Below, one piece after another: positions 40,331 through 52,500 of a DNA stretch of 64,000 nucleotides. Origin of the DNA: Hybos culiciformis (Eukaryota > Arthropoda > Insecta > Diptera > Hybotidae); contig OZ023274.1 in assembly GCA_964007475.1 (NCBI GenBank), positions 95,799,750-95,863,749 on the forward strand. The letters are read 5' to 3'. How positions within the stretch are numbered: the first letter of the stretch is position 1; each line of letters begins with the position of its first letter. Under the pieces are notes generated by a model, which saw only the letters and a program-made list of their open reading frames with translations, was not told the origin of the DNA and made no database searches. The translations under genes and the position numbers were made by a program.

Positions 40331-42601
40331 ACAATAAAATCTTTATTTGAAGATAAAATTTTAAAGTCTTTATTTTTTTTTTTTCTTTTTAATTATAATT
40401 ATTACTTTATTTAATAATTGGGAATTTTCAAGAATAATTTTCCATTTTTTATATTTTCAATTTTATAAAGGGGTTGAAACGCAACGTAAAATTTTTGACC
40501 TTTAATATAGAAAAGACATTTGGTATATAACAGTATATTGATTTGATGTTTAATATGATACAAATTATTAATTTATCTTCTTTGAGCATATACTAATGAT
40601 TGATAGGTGTCATGAAAAAATAAAATGTTTGTTGATTATTTTTCATTTTTTTGTGTATATTAAATAACTAGGTTTAGGTGTTAAAATCAATGAATATTGA
40701 CATATTGGTGAAATAAAATGAATAAAATTTTTTTTCTAACATCAAAATGTCAAAATCATAAAATTTACAAAAATTTTGAGAACCAATAAGCCAATTTGAT
40801 ATTATATTTAATATTCACTTAAGAAAAATGGTGTGAAATATCATAATAAACTTCAATTTTTCGTACTCAAAAGTAGAAAAGTGATAGACGGGATATATTA
40901 ACATTTAACAGGAAAAAAAAAAAAACAACTTACTTGACCTACATCTATATGCATATAATGTTAAATTATGTCAAATTTCTTAAGGTGTAGAATATTTAAA
41001 TAAAATGAAATGGTATAATTTTCTAAGCAAAACACACGAAATGAACTTAATTCAAGCTTGAGGTGTGAATTTTGTAAATATCTTTTGCCGTAACAGGCTG
41101 TAATTTTTACCAAAATGAAAAAAAAAAAATTTATTTCAGAAATAATAATGATGTTATGTTATTGGCAAAAAAAAAGTAAAATTTAAATTTTAAAGAATTT
41201 ATAGAGATGACTGCAGAAAATCCCAAAAAAAAAAAACAAGCGAAAACAAATTGAATACGTCATTTATTTACAAAAAAAAAAAACAAGAAACTCGAAAAGT
41301 TATTATGGTAACAAAAAAATAAAAAAAAAAAATTATAAACAATTTACTAAAATGTTAAGCATTTTATTTTAATTTTATTTTATTGTAGCTCTCAATAATT
41401 ATTATTTATTTTATTTTAATTAAATTTTTTTTGTTTACAAAAAAACAACCTGCCATGAAAAAAAATATCAATTTCAGGGTCATTAGGTTATAAATTTATT
41501 TTTTATTTTTTACAACAGGTAAAAAATTTCTGTTTTATTTTTATTTTTTTTTATTTTTATTTTTTTATAATTTTTTATTCATTATTTTGAATTATTATTT
41601 TTATTTCAATTTCAATTTTATTTTTATTTCAATTTCAATTTTATATTAATTTTAATAAAAAAAAAAAAATATACCTATAATGAGAGAAATAAAACAAATT
41701 ACACCTTTTAATTATTTTTTATGATATTATTTTTAATTAATTTTTATTTAATTTATTTTTAATTTTTATTTTAATTTTTTATTTTTTTTATTTTTTTGTT
41801 ATGATTTTATTTTGTTTTTAATATATAAAAAATTTCTTTTATGTTTTGCGTAAAACAAAAATAAATATTTTATAAAAATATTTTTCTCCCCGAAAGAAAT
41901 TAACTATCTTTCACCGTAAGGGGATTTTAAAAATAATTTTTCGATTATTTAAAATTAACAAAATAAAAATAAAAATTTTTTTTTTTAAATAATAACAATA
42001 AAAAAAAAAAATTATTAATTTTTTTTTTAAAAACAAGTTAAATAAATATATATTATTGATCTTGGGCTCTTTGCCTTATGAATAGCCGATAACAACTGAA
42101 AACCACTTTACTCATAAAATTCTGTGTTTTTTTTTAGTTGTTGTTGTTGTTGTTGGTCAATAAACATCAGAGAAATAAAAAAAAAACAAATCCTCTAAAG
42201 AAAATAATAAAAAATATATATATGCATACATATATGTTGTATATATATAAAATTGAAAAGAAAAAATCTCATTAACCTGCGACGACGAGACAACAACGAG
42301 AACGGATCAAAAAAAAAATTGAATATATTTATTGAATAAAAAAACACCTTTTTTTTTTTTGAATAAAATATCATATGGAAAAAATAATATAAAGAAAATG
42401 AGAAACCAATATTTGAGACACAGCAGACAGGCAACAGGTATATTATATTTAAAATAATTCTCGATTTTTGTTTTTTTTTTCATTTACCTAATTTTTTTTT
42501 TGAGAATTTTTTTATAATTTAATAAAAACTGCATTGTTGATACTACAAAACTACTAAAAAGTTTATATTCTTGTTTACATTATATCCCTGCATCATATTT
42601 A

Positions 42602-42622
42602 TTGTTGTTGTTGTTGTTGTTC
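42602..42622 (+). repeat. (TTG)n microsatellite
   Basis: Seven TTG units. A second, six-unit tract lies at 42136-42157. Both fall in the GC-richer block preceding the candidate plus-strand exon. Confidence 0.8.
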
Positions 42623-43458
42623 TAACTGCAATCATATCTAATAGTTACAACAAATTTAATAAAAAAAAGCTCTCATTTATAAGATTGATCATTTTTCAAC
42701 AAAAAATGTATAAAATCAATAAAACAGAAATTATCCGCGGATACTAATGAGTTGTAATATTGTAATGGAAAAAAAAGGATTAGATGAAGAATCCTCTTAA
42801 CATTAAAAACAAGAAAAATGACAACTAAGACTTTGGGAATTTTTAATTATTTAATTTTTTTTTTTGAAAATTGCAAAAACATTGAATCAAGCAACTCTGT
42901 AAATGATAGAAAATTATAAAACTTAAGAAAACGGAACAAATTTTGGACTAGGTATAATCTGCAAACGATGTGTAGGTTCAATCGAGCTCTTTTCTTGTAT
43001 GAATTAAGTAATTAAGTTTCAAATATTTTATAATTGAATCAAAATCTATCCGTTACAGATTATTTTTAGAAAATAAATTATTAAATTAATATAGATTGAA
43101 AAAACTGTAAATTTAACATAATTAAATTATATCAAGACACCAAGAAAAAACATAAAACTAAATAATTTGATCGAACATAATATTGAAACGCGCAGATCAC
43201 AATCCTCTCCCTAGCTGAGAAAAGAAAACCTGGAAAAAAGTGGAAATGAAAATTTTTGTATCTTTTTTTGTTGTTACTGTTTTTTACATTAAAAACCCAT
43301 ATATTTTATTTATCGACAACAAGTGCATTGAGAGCATTTTTAAGAAGAAAAATCGAAGAGAACTTTAAAATCAGAGAAATTGAAAACCTAAATACTATTT
43401 GTGTATAATTAGTTTTTTTTTTGTGTAAGATCACTTTTTTTTTTTTAAAAAAGAGTTC

Positions 43459-43547
43459 AGTTTGCAGCAATGCAGTTTTCTCAGCATCCAGTCGCCGCCA
43501 ACGTTTTTATCAGTCGCCACAACAAAAAACTAAGAAATAAACAACAG
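43459..43547 (+). other. Candidate plus-strand first exon (5' UTR or short N-terminus)
   Basis: Seen: an initiator-like TCAGTT at 43457-43462 (putative start A at 43459), then 89 nt of balanced composition including gtcgccgcc and a CAA-rich tail. It ends at ACAACAG/gtaagc, a strong donor. An ATG at about 43470 opens a frame of 26 codons (MQFSQHPVAANVFISRHN...) to the donor in phase 0. A second consensus donor, ACCAG/gtaaga, lies at 43675. The CAA-rich, A/T-poor texture resembles insect 5' untranslated exons. It is antisense to grh; a downstream partner exon was not found. Alternatively it is a chance match. Confidence 0.3.
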
Positions 43548-45556
43548 GTAAGCAGATTTTTTGTTTTTAATGTTTTTCTTTTTCTTTTTCTTTTTTTTAT
43601 TTACATTTAAACAAAAATAAAAATAAAAAAATATTACGATTTCTAAAAGAGGAAATGTTTTTAACAACAACCAGGTAAGAATGAGTGGAAAAAAAAATTA
43701 AACAAAAACACATATTTTCAAATGAAGGACTTTTGAATTGAAAAAAAAAAAATATTTATGCTTGTGTTGTTATTATACTGTGATGCTTCTATTAGCATTA
43801 GCGGAAAGTTAAGTTATATAAGAATTACGCATGACATACATTTAGGCCTGGAAATAATAAAAAAAAAAAATTGTATTTATACTTTGGATTTTTTCCTAAA
43901 TGACAGTGCTGAGAATTATAGTGGATTGAGTCAACATTGAGACAAAGAAGTAAAGAGGCAATTAAACAGATACTAGTATCTTACGAGAAAAAGGTTTCAA
44001 CTCACATATTAAGAGTTTATTATAATTATGTAAATTGGAAAATTTTAAAGTGAATTTTGCTTTGCTAGTTCGTCCACTCATACTGATGACAGTATCGATC
44101 GAAACAAACTTTCGCATATTCAGAAAAGATACTACCCACAGATAAGATACTATTTTGATCCAAAATCTTTCATAAGTCTAGCTTTTAATGTTCAAAAATT
44201 CCTAGACAAATATTTCGTATCTTGCATAACATCACATACATAAGTATATAATATACTATATAAATACTTGTACATAAATTGTAAATACTAAAATAACACT
44301 CTATATAATTAAGTTGCAAAAAAAAAAAACTTAAAAAAAATTATTTGCAAAAAATTTTTTAACTTAATTTTTATTACTTTGGTTGTTTTATGTTGATTTT
44401 CGCATTCCATTATATGTATATATGAAATTCAATTTTACTACCTTTTTTGGCTGCCGTTTTACTTACAATTTTGTCCCTTATACATACTTTAAAATTTACC
44501 ATAACAGTATTAAATTACTTCTTGGATATTTTCTTTATGTTGTAAAGTTATTTACTTTGAAATATCTTTTCTACCTGTTATTGCAAAAAATATAAATACA
44601 AAAATAAAAAAGACAATAATAATAATAATAATACCTCTGATTATTATTTAATAAGGTATTCCAAAAAATCATTGGTATGTCTATCAATTTTCTCTTTTCC
44701 TTTGAATTTTTAATGAAATCAAAGAGATTATAAATATATAAATAAAATTTATAGAATAATTTATTATAAAATATTAAAAAAAAAAAAAAATTAAATATTA
44801 AAGTGGGGTAATTTCATTTATGTTCCTCATATTGAATTCGCTTGATACTAAAATGGGTTAAAAATTATGAACGTATTATAAAATTTATTTTAATTATTTA
44901 ATTATTTAGCGGATCGGATATAAATTTTCTCAATCTGAATATAATATATTAAATCCGTCTAGAGAATTTTTTTTTAGACAACTAGACAATATTTAAATGA
45001 CTGCGTTTTCTTGATTTATTATGAACAAATTCAAAGTTTAAAAATTCGTATAAAATTATTTATTAAATAAGAAAAGAAGATTAATTGAAATATCCCATTT
45101 GTGTCCTAATCTAAGGACATGTCTTTTAGCATTCAGCGCCTCGAATTTTTATTCTATATTTTATTTTAATTAATTTATAATTTTTTCAGTCTTAATCCTT
45201 ATCTTGAATATTTCTTTTGATTTAAGACGATTCACAAGCGTTTCATATATTTTATTTTCTAATTTAATATTTTCCTAATCTATTAATTTCTTCCTTTGAT
45301 ACAAAATATTCACGTGTACTTATACTCTAGCTTATTCTCATTATAACATTAATAATATTGATAAGGAAATAAAAAATTTGGATAAATTTTCCAAATCAAA
45401 ATCACTTTATTTTCTTTCTTTTTTTTTCTTAAACTTAATCACATCATAGCTCTCCAAAGTTATGGTGAGCCTTCGAAAAACTAAATTTTATACTAAACTT
45501 TACTAACCTTTTAAACTGTGTGTTTCGATTAGATTTTTTATATTTCAACAAATTTT

Positions 45557-45583
45557 CTTACCTGAAAATAAAGAATAAAAATT
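45557..45583 (-). promoter_or_regulatory. Candidate recursive (ratchet) splice site in grh intron
   Basis: On the minus strand (the grh sense strand) the sequence reads tttattctttattttcag directly abutting gtaagaaaat, with the junction between 45562 and 45561. A pyrimidine-rich acceptor fused to a consensus donor with zero bases between them is the hallmark of ratchet sites known from long Drosophila introns. The position, at least 10 kb upstream of exon A within a very long intron, fits. No exon lies on either side. Confidence 0.5.
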
Positions 45584-47083
45584 TTATGTAAATTTTGTTT
45601 TAAATATTTAAATAAAAACAACTTAACTTAAAATAAAATTAGAGCAGTTTGCTGGCAAATAAAAAAAATATATTATGCGTAAACACTTTTTTTTTTTGAT
45701 TTTAAGTTATATAAAAATAATGAGTTCCAGACGAAAGAAATCGTTTACTAAAATTTATTACAGATTTTATTTTAAAAATAAAAAATTGAGACATTGAATT
45801 AAATGCCATCAAAAGTAAAGCATAAAATTTTACATACATATATTTCACCTCATAATTTTATTTTAAACAGGTAAAAGTATTATTATTAAATTAAGGAGTT
45901 ATAAATTTTCTTATATAAAATTTTGTAATCAAGAGAAAATTAAATTTTATGTAAACAATATCAAGCTAAAATTTTTCTATCTCTTTAGTGTTGACATTAT
46001 TTTCCGATGAATTGCCAAGGCCGTGTCGTTATTTGCCATTTTCAGTGCTATTACCATTAATATTTACCCCACAAAGAACTATCTTAGTATCACTAATTGA
46101 CTATTTTTTTCTTATTGTAGCAATGTGTATATACTACTATATAGATAGCATTTAAGATAGAAAGATGTTAATTTTTTAAGCCGCAATAAATTAAACTTAA
46201 ACTTAAACTTGAATAAATTAGATATATTATGTACATATAATGGTTATATATTAGATTTGTGTATCATTATCATGATTATAATAACCTTCAAACATTTTCG
46301 AATGATTTTTGTATTTCATTTGACATTCATTCAGGATATAAATTTTTTTAAATTAAAAAAAATAATGTGAATCTCAATTGCAGAAAAAAGAAACCATTCT
46401 ATTGATAATTGGTTTTCCACGTAAATTTTCCTTTTATTGGAATGGAACTAACATTGCATCGATTTTCGCATCTTGCCATTTACCATTTACTGCCTACCCT
46501 AAAAAAACACTCATGTTCGTAGTTCTTTCAAACACACTAAAAAAAATTTGCTGTTTTCATGAAAATCAATTAAAAAGAAAAATCTTATTAACAAGACATT
46601 ATTTATTTTAAGTAAAAGTTTAATGTTCAAAATTAATTTTTTTTTAGGTAATTAAATTTTATTTTAAAAAGTATACATATATAGATTTTGCAACCTGTCT
46701 GACACTTTTAATGTTTAATTTTTATTTCAACCAATTAATTGATGTCCACCTCCTCTGGAAAATTTATTTACACATAGTACGGACAGAAATCAAGTTTAAA
46801 AACTGATATTATCACACTTTTCCAAAAAAAAAATAAAAAATAAAATAAATAATAATAATAACAAAATCATTCATCCTTAAAGTCATTAAAAACTGTTTTG
46901 AGCTCTGATTTTTTTTAATTTATTTGCGAATTTCTAAAATTTAATTGAAAATTTTTAAATGCGTACATGAAAAGTCTTTTAAAATTAGGAAATCAACAAA
47001 TTCTTGGGTTCAATTAAAAAAATTATAACAACTATTTAAATGAAAGAAGTGTAGTCATTTTTTGTGAAATATTACAAATAATA

Positions 47084-47290
47084 ACAAAGTATGCGGCGGC
47101 TCCGAATTAGACCACAGAATAGATATTTGGAACAAGTTGTGTCTTCAATCAAAACTTCAATTTAAATTTTCTTAACTTTTTAATAATTTTTAATAAAAAA
47201 GTTAAGAAAATTTAAATTGAAGTTTTGATTGAAGACACAACTTGTTCCAAATATCTATTCTATGGTCTAATTCGTGGCCGCATACTTTGT
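47084..47290. repeat. 207-bp near-perfect long inverted repeat (hairpin)
   Basis: The left arm starts ACAAAGTATGCGGC at 47084 and its complement ends at 47290. The arms are roughly 97 bp, including a block of about 66 bp (from the agaatagatatttggaac segment to the loop) that looks identical. Differences are limited to a short indel near the outer end and one or two bases. The loop is about 10 nt of A/T. I see no clear target-site duplication. It is either a foldback MITE or a locus producing hairpin RNA. If transcribed as part of an intron on either strand, it would fold into a long double-stranded stem. Confidence 0.9.
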
Positions 47291-48345
47291 CACACTTGTT
47301 TTCATTGTTTCCTAGTTCTTGCACCCAAATTCTTTATTCTGCAAGTTCTTTTTCCTTTTCAATTTTCAGTTCAATCTTGTGTCTGATACACCACTAACCC
47401 ATTTCAATCAATTTTGAGCTACATATTAAGTTTAAGAAAACAATTTCTCCAAATAAAAATTTTCTAACCCTAGCTTAATGATTTTTAAAACAAAACTAAA
47501 TAAAGGATGAAAAAAGAATTTAAATTCAAATATACCTATTTAATTATATGTTTCTTTTAAAAGAAACCAAATTCTAAAAATCGAAGTTTTTATTTTGTTT
47601 TTTTGCTCTTTTTCATATGAATTTTATACATAACTTATAAATCCAATTTTTTTTTTTGTTTTTTACAATTAAAGATTTTAATCGAATTTTTTGGGGAAAT
47701 AATAATAACAGTATAAAATGCGAGACGAATAAAAGAAAACATTTATATGTACATAATAATTTTTTTTTATTTGTACTTTCACATGAATAAAAATTAAAAA
47801 AAAAATTAATAATAAATAAAGTAAAAATCAATCGAATTTTTTTTATTTTAATGAAGAATGAATAAAATTTAATCGAAATGAAAAATAAACCATAAAATTA
47901 TACATTTAAGGATTCCAGGAATTAAAGAAGCCCTACAATTTTAATAAATAATTTAATAAAAAAAAAAAAAAGTGTAATAAACTTCTCATTTAAAGTTCAT
48001 GATTTCCAAAATTTCTGCGAATTATTTTAATATTATTTTCTAATAAAAGCCATTGATATTTTTCATTCATTTCATTGATAAATTTTAGCAAAATAAGGCC
48101 ATCGAAGAAAATGTCAAAAATTTTCAAAAAGCTTTAGTCTTTACAAAGCATTACACTGGAAAACAATTATATGAAGTGAATTTTTTGAGCCCCTTGTTAG
48201 AACTATAACACTATTAAAGTTGATAAAAATTTTTTCTTATTGAAGTTAATTGAGAAAAGCTTAAACCAATAATAATTTATTTACTTAGAAATAAAGCTTT
48301 GGGACTGCGATGAAAATTCATATTACCAATAATCATGCTCGCTTG

Positions 48346-48353
48346 ACCGGTTT
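48346..48353 (+). promoter_or_regulatory. Grh/CP2-type binding motif in grh upstream region
   Basis: ACCGGTTT, the core half of the Grainy head consensus AACCGGTTT, within a GC-richer patch (48300-48480). A second near-match, AACCGGTAA, lies at 55929-55937. Location in the gene's own upstream intron would allow autoregulation. This is inference; single 8-mers occur by chance, though this CG-containing one is less expected in an 80% A/T background. Confidence 0.3.
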
Positions 48354-49504
48354 TTAGAGCCCGAGGTTTAGAATTTGGGTCTGTATTTTCATATTGATTG
48401 GTGTACAACTAAATGGTGTTGGTACATTAAAGGAACTCTAAAAAGTGTGTTTAGCCCCTGAATGTGACCGATGTATCTTAAAATTACTAAATCTTAAAAT
48501 TTACTTTATCAAAGCACAATTAAGTTGTACATTTGCCTTAAGAACTGAAAGGAAAGAATTTAAGGACTTTGTAAGTACAGAATAACTTCATTTTGCTTAA
48601 CTACATTATATTAAAATTATATTAATCATTAGATTAACAATTTTTTATTCCAAAATTTCGCTTAAATTCATAATATCATATCGTTGAAAGAAAATACTTA
48701 CCTACATATATGTTAATGATTAACCGAGAAATTACGATTAAATGTACATACATATTTAAAAGATTGAAATATTTCATTATTATGATAAAATTAATTACAT
48801 GACGTAAGAAAGAATTAAAAACCAAAGGTATACATTAATTAATTTGATACCTCATAAATTTATCCTATATACAAAATATTTGACTTGAAAAAAAATATGA
48901 AAGTAATATTTCTTAATGAAAAATGATCCTGAAAAATCCCCAAAAACCACATGAACTTCGCTATAACGGTGTCTTCTTTTTAAGTCTGTGTGAGCCTTGA
49001 ATCAAAATAACAAAAAGAAGAAGAAGAAGAAAAAGGGTTATTTTAATTTATCAAAACACTTTTTCTTTTTTAATTTATCACTTTTAATCATGGCTTTTAA
49101 AACACATCACGAAAAATAATAATAATAATAATAAGAAAAAAAACTATTTATATGCACATATATATATGTTACCACATATATATATGTTGGTTACTTTTAC
49201 TGTCTCAAATTTGCGGTTAACCGTTATTATCATGATTACCAAAAATTGAAACACAAGTATCTGTTTTTGTTTTTTTTTATGTTACTTAATTTGGGTGAGA
49301 ATTTTTTTTTTTCGTCTCGATTTTGAATATTTAAAATAAGCATCTCAGAATTGCGTTGGAAATAATGTTGAGGAAAAAAATATTATTTATGTTTATAATG
49401 AAATTTAGTTATTAATTTATGTCAATTGAGTAAATAAAGATACTTCGAATCCATTCTGTATTAGATCTAAACAATCTTAGTTTCAGTTAAGGCTGTTTAG
49501 AGTT

Positions 49505-49535
49505 AGATCTCGTAGCAATTTATGCTACGAAATCT
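49505..49535. repeat. Stem-loop, 13-bp stem
   Basis: AGATCTCGTAGCA pairs with TGCTACGAAATCT across a 5-nt loop (attta), with one mismatch. The sequence is markedly less A/T-rich than its surroundings. It is too short for a canonical animal microRNA precursor. No gene is adjacent. Confidence 0.6.
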
Positions 49536-52500
49536 GACCATATTTTCAGAAGTTCCAATCAAAGATTTTTTAACATTCTGAATGTAAAATGTTTTTTGTT
49601 TTCTATGGTCCTAATGAATATAATTTTAACAGAAGACAAATCAACTTCTATGTAAAAATTAAAATTTGATTTTATAACAAAATGAGCTCTCCATATGGGT
49701 TGAAATTTTTGATTATTGCGATAGAAAAAAAAATAAAAATGCTGGTATCTGAAAACTAAGCAATTTTCGCTGTAACGATACTTATTTCAATAGTGTAATA
49801 TGGAAATAAAATTAAGAGATTAGACTTAATAATTTTCCATATATTATATATTATAAGCTGTAATAAGACTGATTAAAGCCAAGCCCCAAAGACTGATGAC
49901 AATATAATATTTTATATATTTACTTTCAATTTATTTATATATATGTTAAAACGTAGGCAGTTAACAATAAAAATAAAAATTTTATATTTTTAGATTTTCT
50001 TATTTTTATGACTTAATATTATATTTTTTTTCTTTTTAATAAAAGTAAATATACTTATAAGAATCATAAATTTGTATGTATGTATAGTAAATTGTTTAAA
50101 TTATTACAATGCTAAAAGTTAATATGAAACATAATAATAATTAAATAATGGTTATTTTTTGTTTTTTTTTTTTTACTTTTGAAATCACCATCATCGTCTT
50201 CTTTGAACTTAACAAAATACATATAGTACTATATACACAATATCGTGAATATTTCACTATAATTTTTTTTTTGGTAATTTAATTAAAAAATATATATATA
50301 TTTTATTTAAACATTTATTTCACATTATTAAAAAGGTAATAAAATAAATCACATATTTTATCGCAATATATTTTCTGTCATGTTTACACACAAAATATAA
50401 TTCTAGGTAAAAAGTAAATTTTTGTTTTTGGTATTATGTGTTGTATAGAGGAGAGTTATCGGGGCAGCTGGATAAACATTTTTTTTTGGAGATTATCAAA
50501 ATGAAATTGTTTCTAATATTGAAGGTGTATCCTGCGAAAATAGGATGTGACACATTAGAAGAGTATATTTCAGCTTTTGTCTTTAGACGCATAATATCAA
50601 TTTGAAAATGATGAACACAAATTCGCATGCTATTAAGTTTTTTTTAAAACTAGAATATATTATATTATATCCATCTTTATTTTTGATTGAAATAAAATTT
50701 CTTTGACTATGAAACTCAACTAATAAATTAAGAATAATATTTGAATAACTACCAAGACGACCTTTCGTTTTAAATCTATTTATAACATAACCCTATTACT
50801 TAATAAAGACTACTTCTACCCTTTATCTGAGTTAATATTACAAAGAGAGAAATCCTGACTGGCAGATTGACTCAAAATTTGGGCAGTATTTATATCGAAT
50901 CTAAAATTCCAAATATAATATCAATTTTTGAAAATGAAATTGAAAATGAAAACTTTTCTGCGTTCATCTTTTTGATTTTGCATTGTACAAATCATTGGCA
51001 AAAGGTGTTATTGTCTGTCACTGTTAAAATGTTTATAAAATATTTTTGTGTCTTTTATTTAAACAAAAAATAAATAAATATAAAAGCCCATATAATGACA
51101 AATTTAGGCCAATCATTAGTTCATTCAAAAGAAAAGAAAAATTAAATATAAGTATTTAATAAGTACTTATTATCCATAATGTCAGGTCAACATAAAAAAA
51201 AAAATAATAATAATTGGCTCCAGGGTTAATATTTTTTTATTTATTTATTTTTTGTAATAACACTGCTAAAATTCAATTATTATAATATTGGAAATCGTTT
51301 TTTCCTATTTAAAAAAATAAAAAATAAAAAATTAAATAAAAAGAAATCTTAAATTAGTATGCCTCCAAAATGCAAAGAATATACATATGTACATATGTTC
51401 TTTCTCTTTATAAATAAGTCAGCACATTATTTTAAGCTTATATGCATCATATAATATTCTTTTCAAAACATTTTGTGTTTTTAAGCAGAAAAAAAAAAAA
51501 AATTAAAAAAAAATAAAATAAATAAAAATTATGTATTTTAGCGCTTTTAAATTTTTATTTTTTTTTATTTGCTTAATTCTATGAAATGCTTCTGTGTTGC
51601 ACTTGTTTAAGACAAGTGTAGGGTCATGAATTGCGTGGGCTGTGCGTTGTTTCTAAATTTACACTTTTTACATGGTATACACTGCACAATCATCTTGTGA
51701 ATTTATACTAAATACATACATATTGTAAGAATATTTTTTAACATATTTTTCATGACTTCTTAGATCGTAAAAATGTTAAGAATAAAATATTTCCTGAACA
51801 TAGTTTTTTTATTAATATACATACTATATATTACTATATATTATATAATTTATTCCTGTATCCTTTCTGAAGAGAATAAGAAATTAAATATGTATGAGAA
51901 AATAAAAATAACACTATCAGTTCATTGTATCTTTTTTATTAATATTTTAAAACAATCTAACTGATTGTTAATAATTAATTGCCAAATTAAAGTTTAATTA
52001 TAAAAATATCACAAATTTAAAGGTTCCCTGTTGCACAAACAATCTGATCCCTTGTTTTTGTAAAATACTCTGCACAGTTTGAGTATCAATTAAATGATTA
52101 TACTTTTTTCAAACCAGAAAGAAATTATGTGTGTTCATCTGTCATAACTATCTATTAATAACATTCAATTAACTAAAATCCAATCAACTTTATATAAAAG
52201 AAAAGATGTACCTATCTTTTATATGCAAGTTAAATCATTAACTTTATATAAACTTTGTTTTTTTTTTTTCATTTAATCCCAGTGAGTTATAAAGCACAAC
52301 GTACGTTGCGAATATTAATTTTTTTTTTTTGATTTTCATAAAAATTCGATTGTCAAAAACAAGAAGAACGTATAAAGTTATGATGGCAAAAATAAATGGA
52401 CAAGCGAAAAGTAACGATTAAATTAAATCAAAAGCGGATTTAATTAACCTTGAGATAACATTCTTTATTTTTCATTTTTATAGATTAATTTAAAAAAAGA

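Larger units (their letters stand above)
35480..43458. other. Upstream grh intron or 5' region, left part
   Basis: No coding exon found. This should still lie inside the grh transcription unit, because the long N-terminal exons known from Drosophila are not seen anywhere in the window. It contains a 24-base T run (35896-35919), a hAT-like element (37604-38175) and a tandem duplication (38980-39508). It also contains a TTC microsatellite (about 40305-40330) and GTT repeats (42136-42157 and 42602-42622). Bases 36290-36800 are less A/T-biased, with a small hairpin at 36502-36538. Bases 41360-42050 are nearly pure A/T low complexity, including short repeats of ATTTCAATTTCAATTTTATT. Confidence 0.6.

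Noticed and set aside
46195..46212. (acttaa)n repeat as an insect telomere-like repeat
   Set aside because: Only three units, and the motif is not TTAGG. It is a simple local repeat.
50434..50628. 64-codon minus-strand frame with an internal acceptor-like tattttcgcag
   Set aside because: No donor follows and no homologue is recognised. Its frame does not connect to the known grh exons.
51599..51619. Stem-loop gcacttgt ... acaagtgt as a terminator or small RNA
   Set aside because: 8-bp stem only, no associated transcript, and intrinsic terminators are not expected in an insect nuclear gene.
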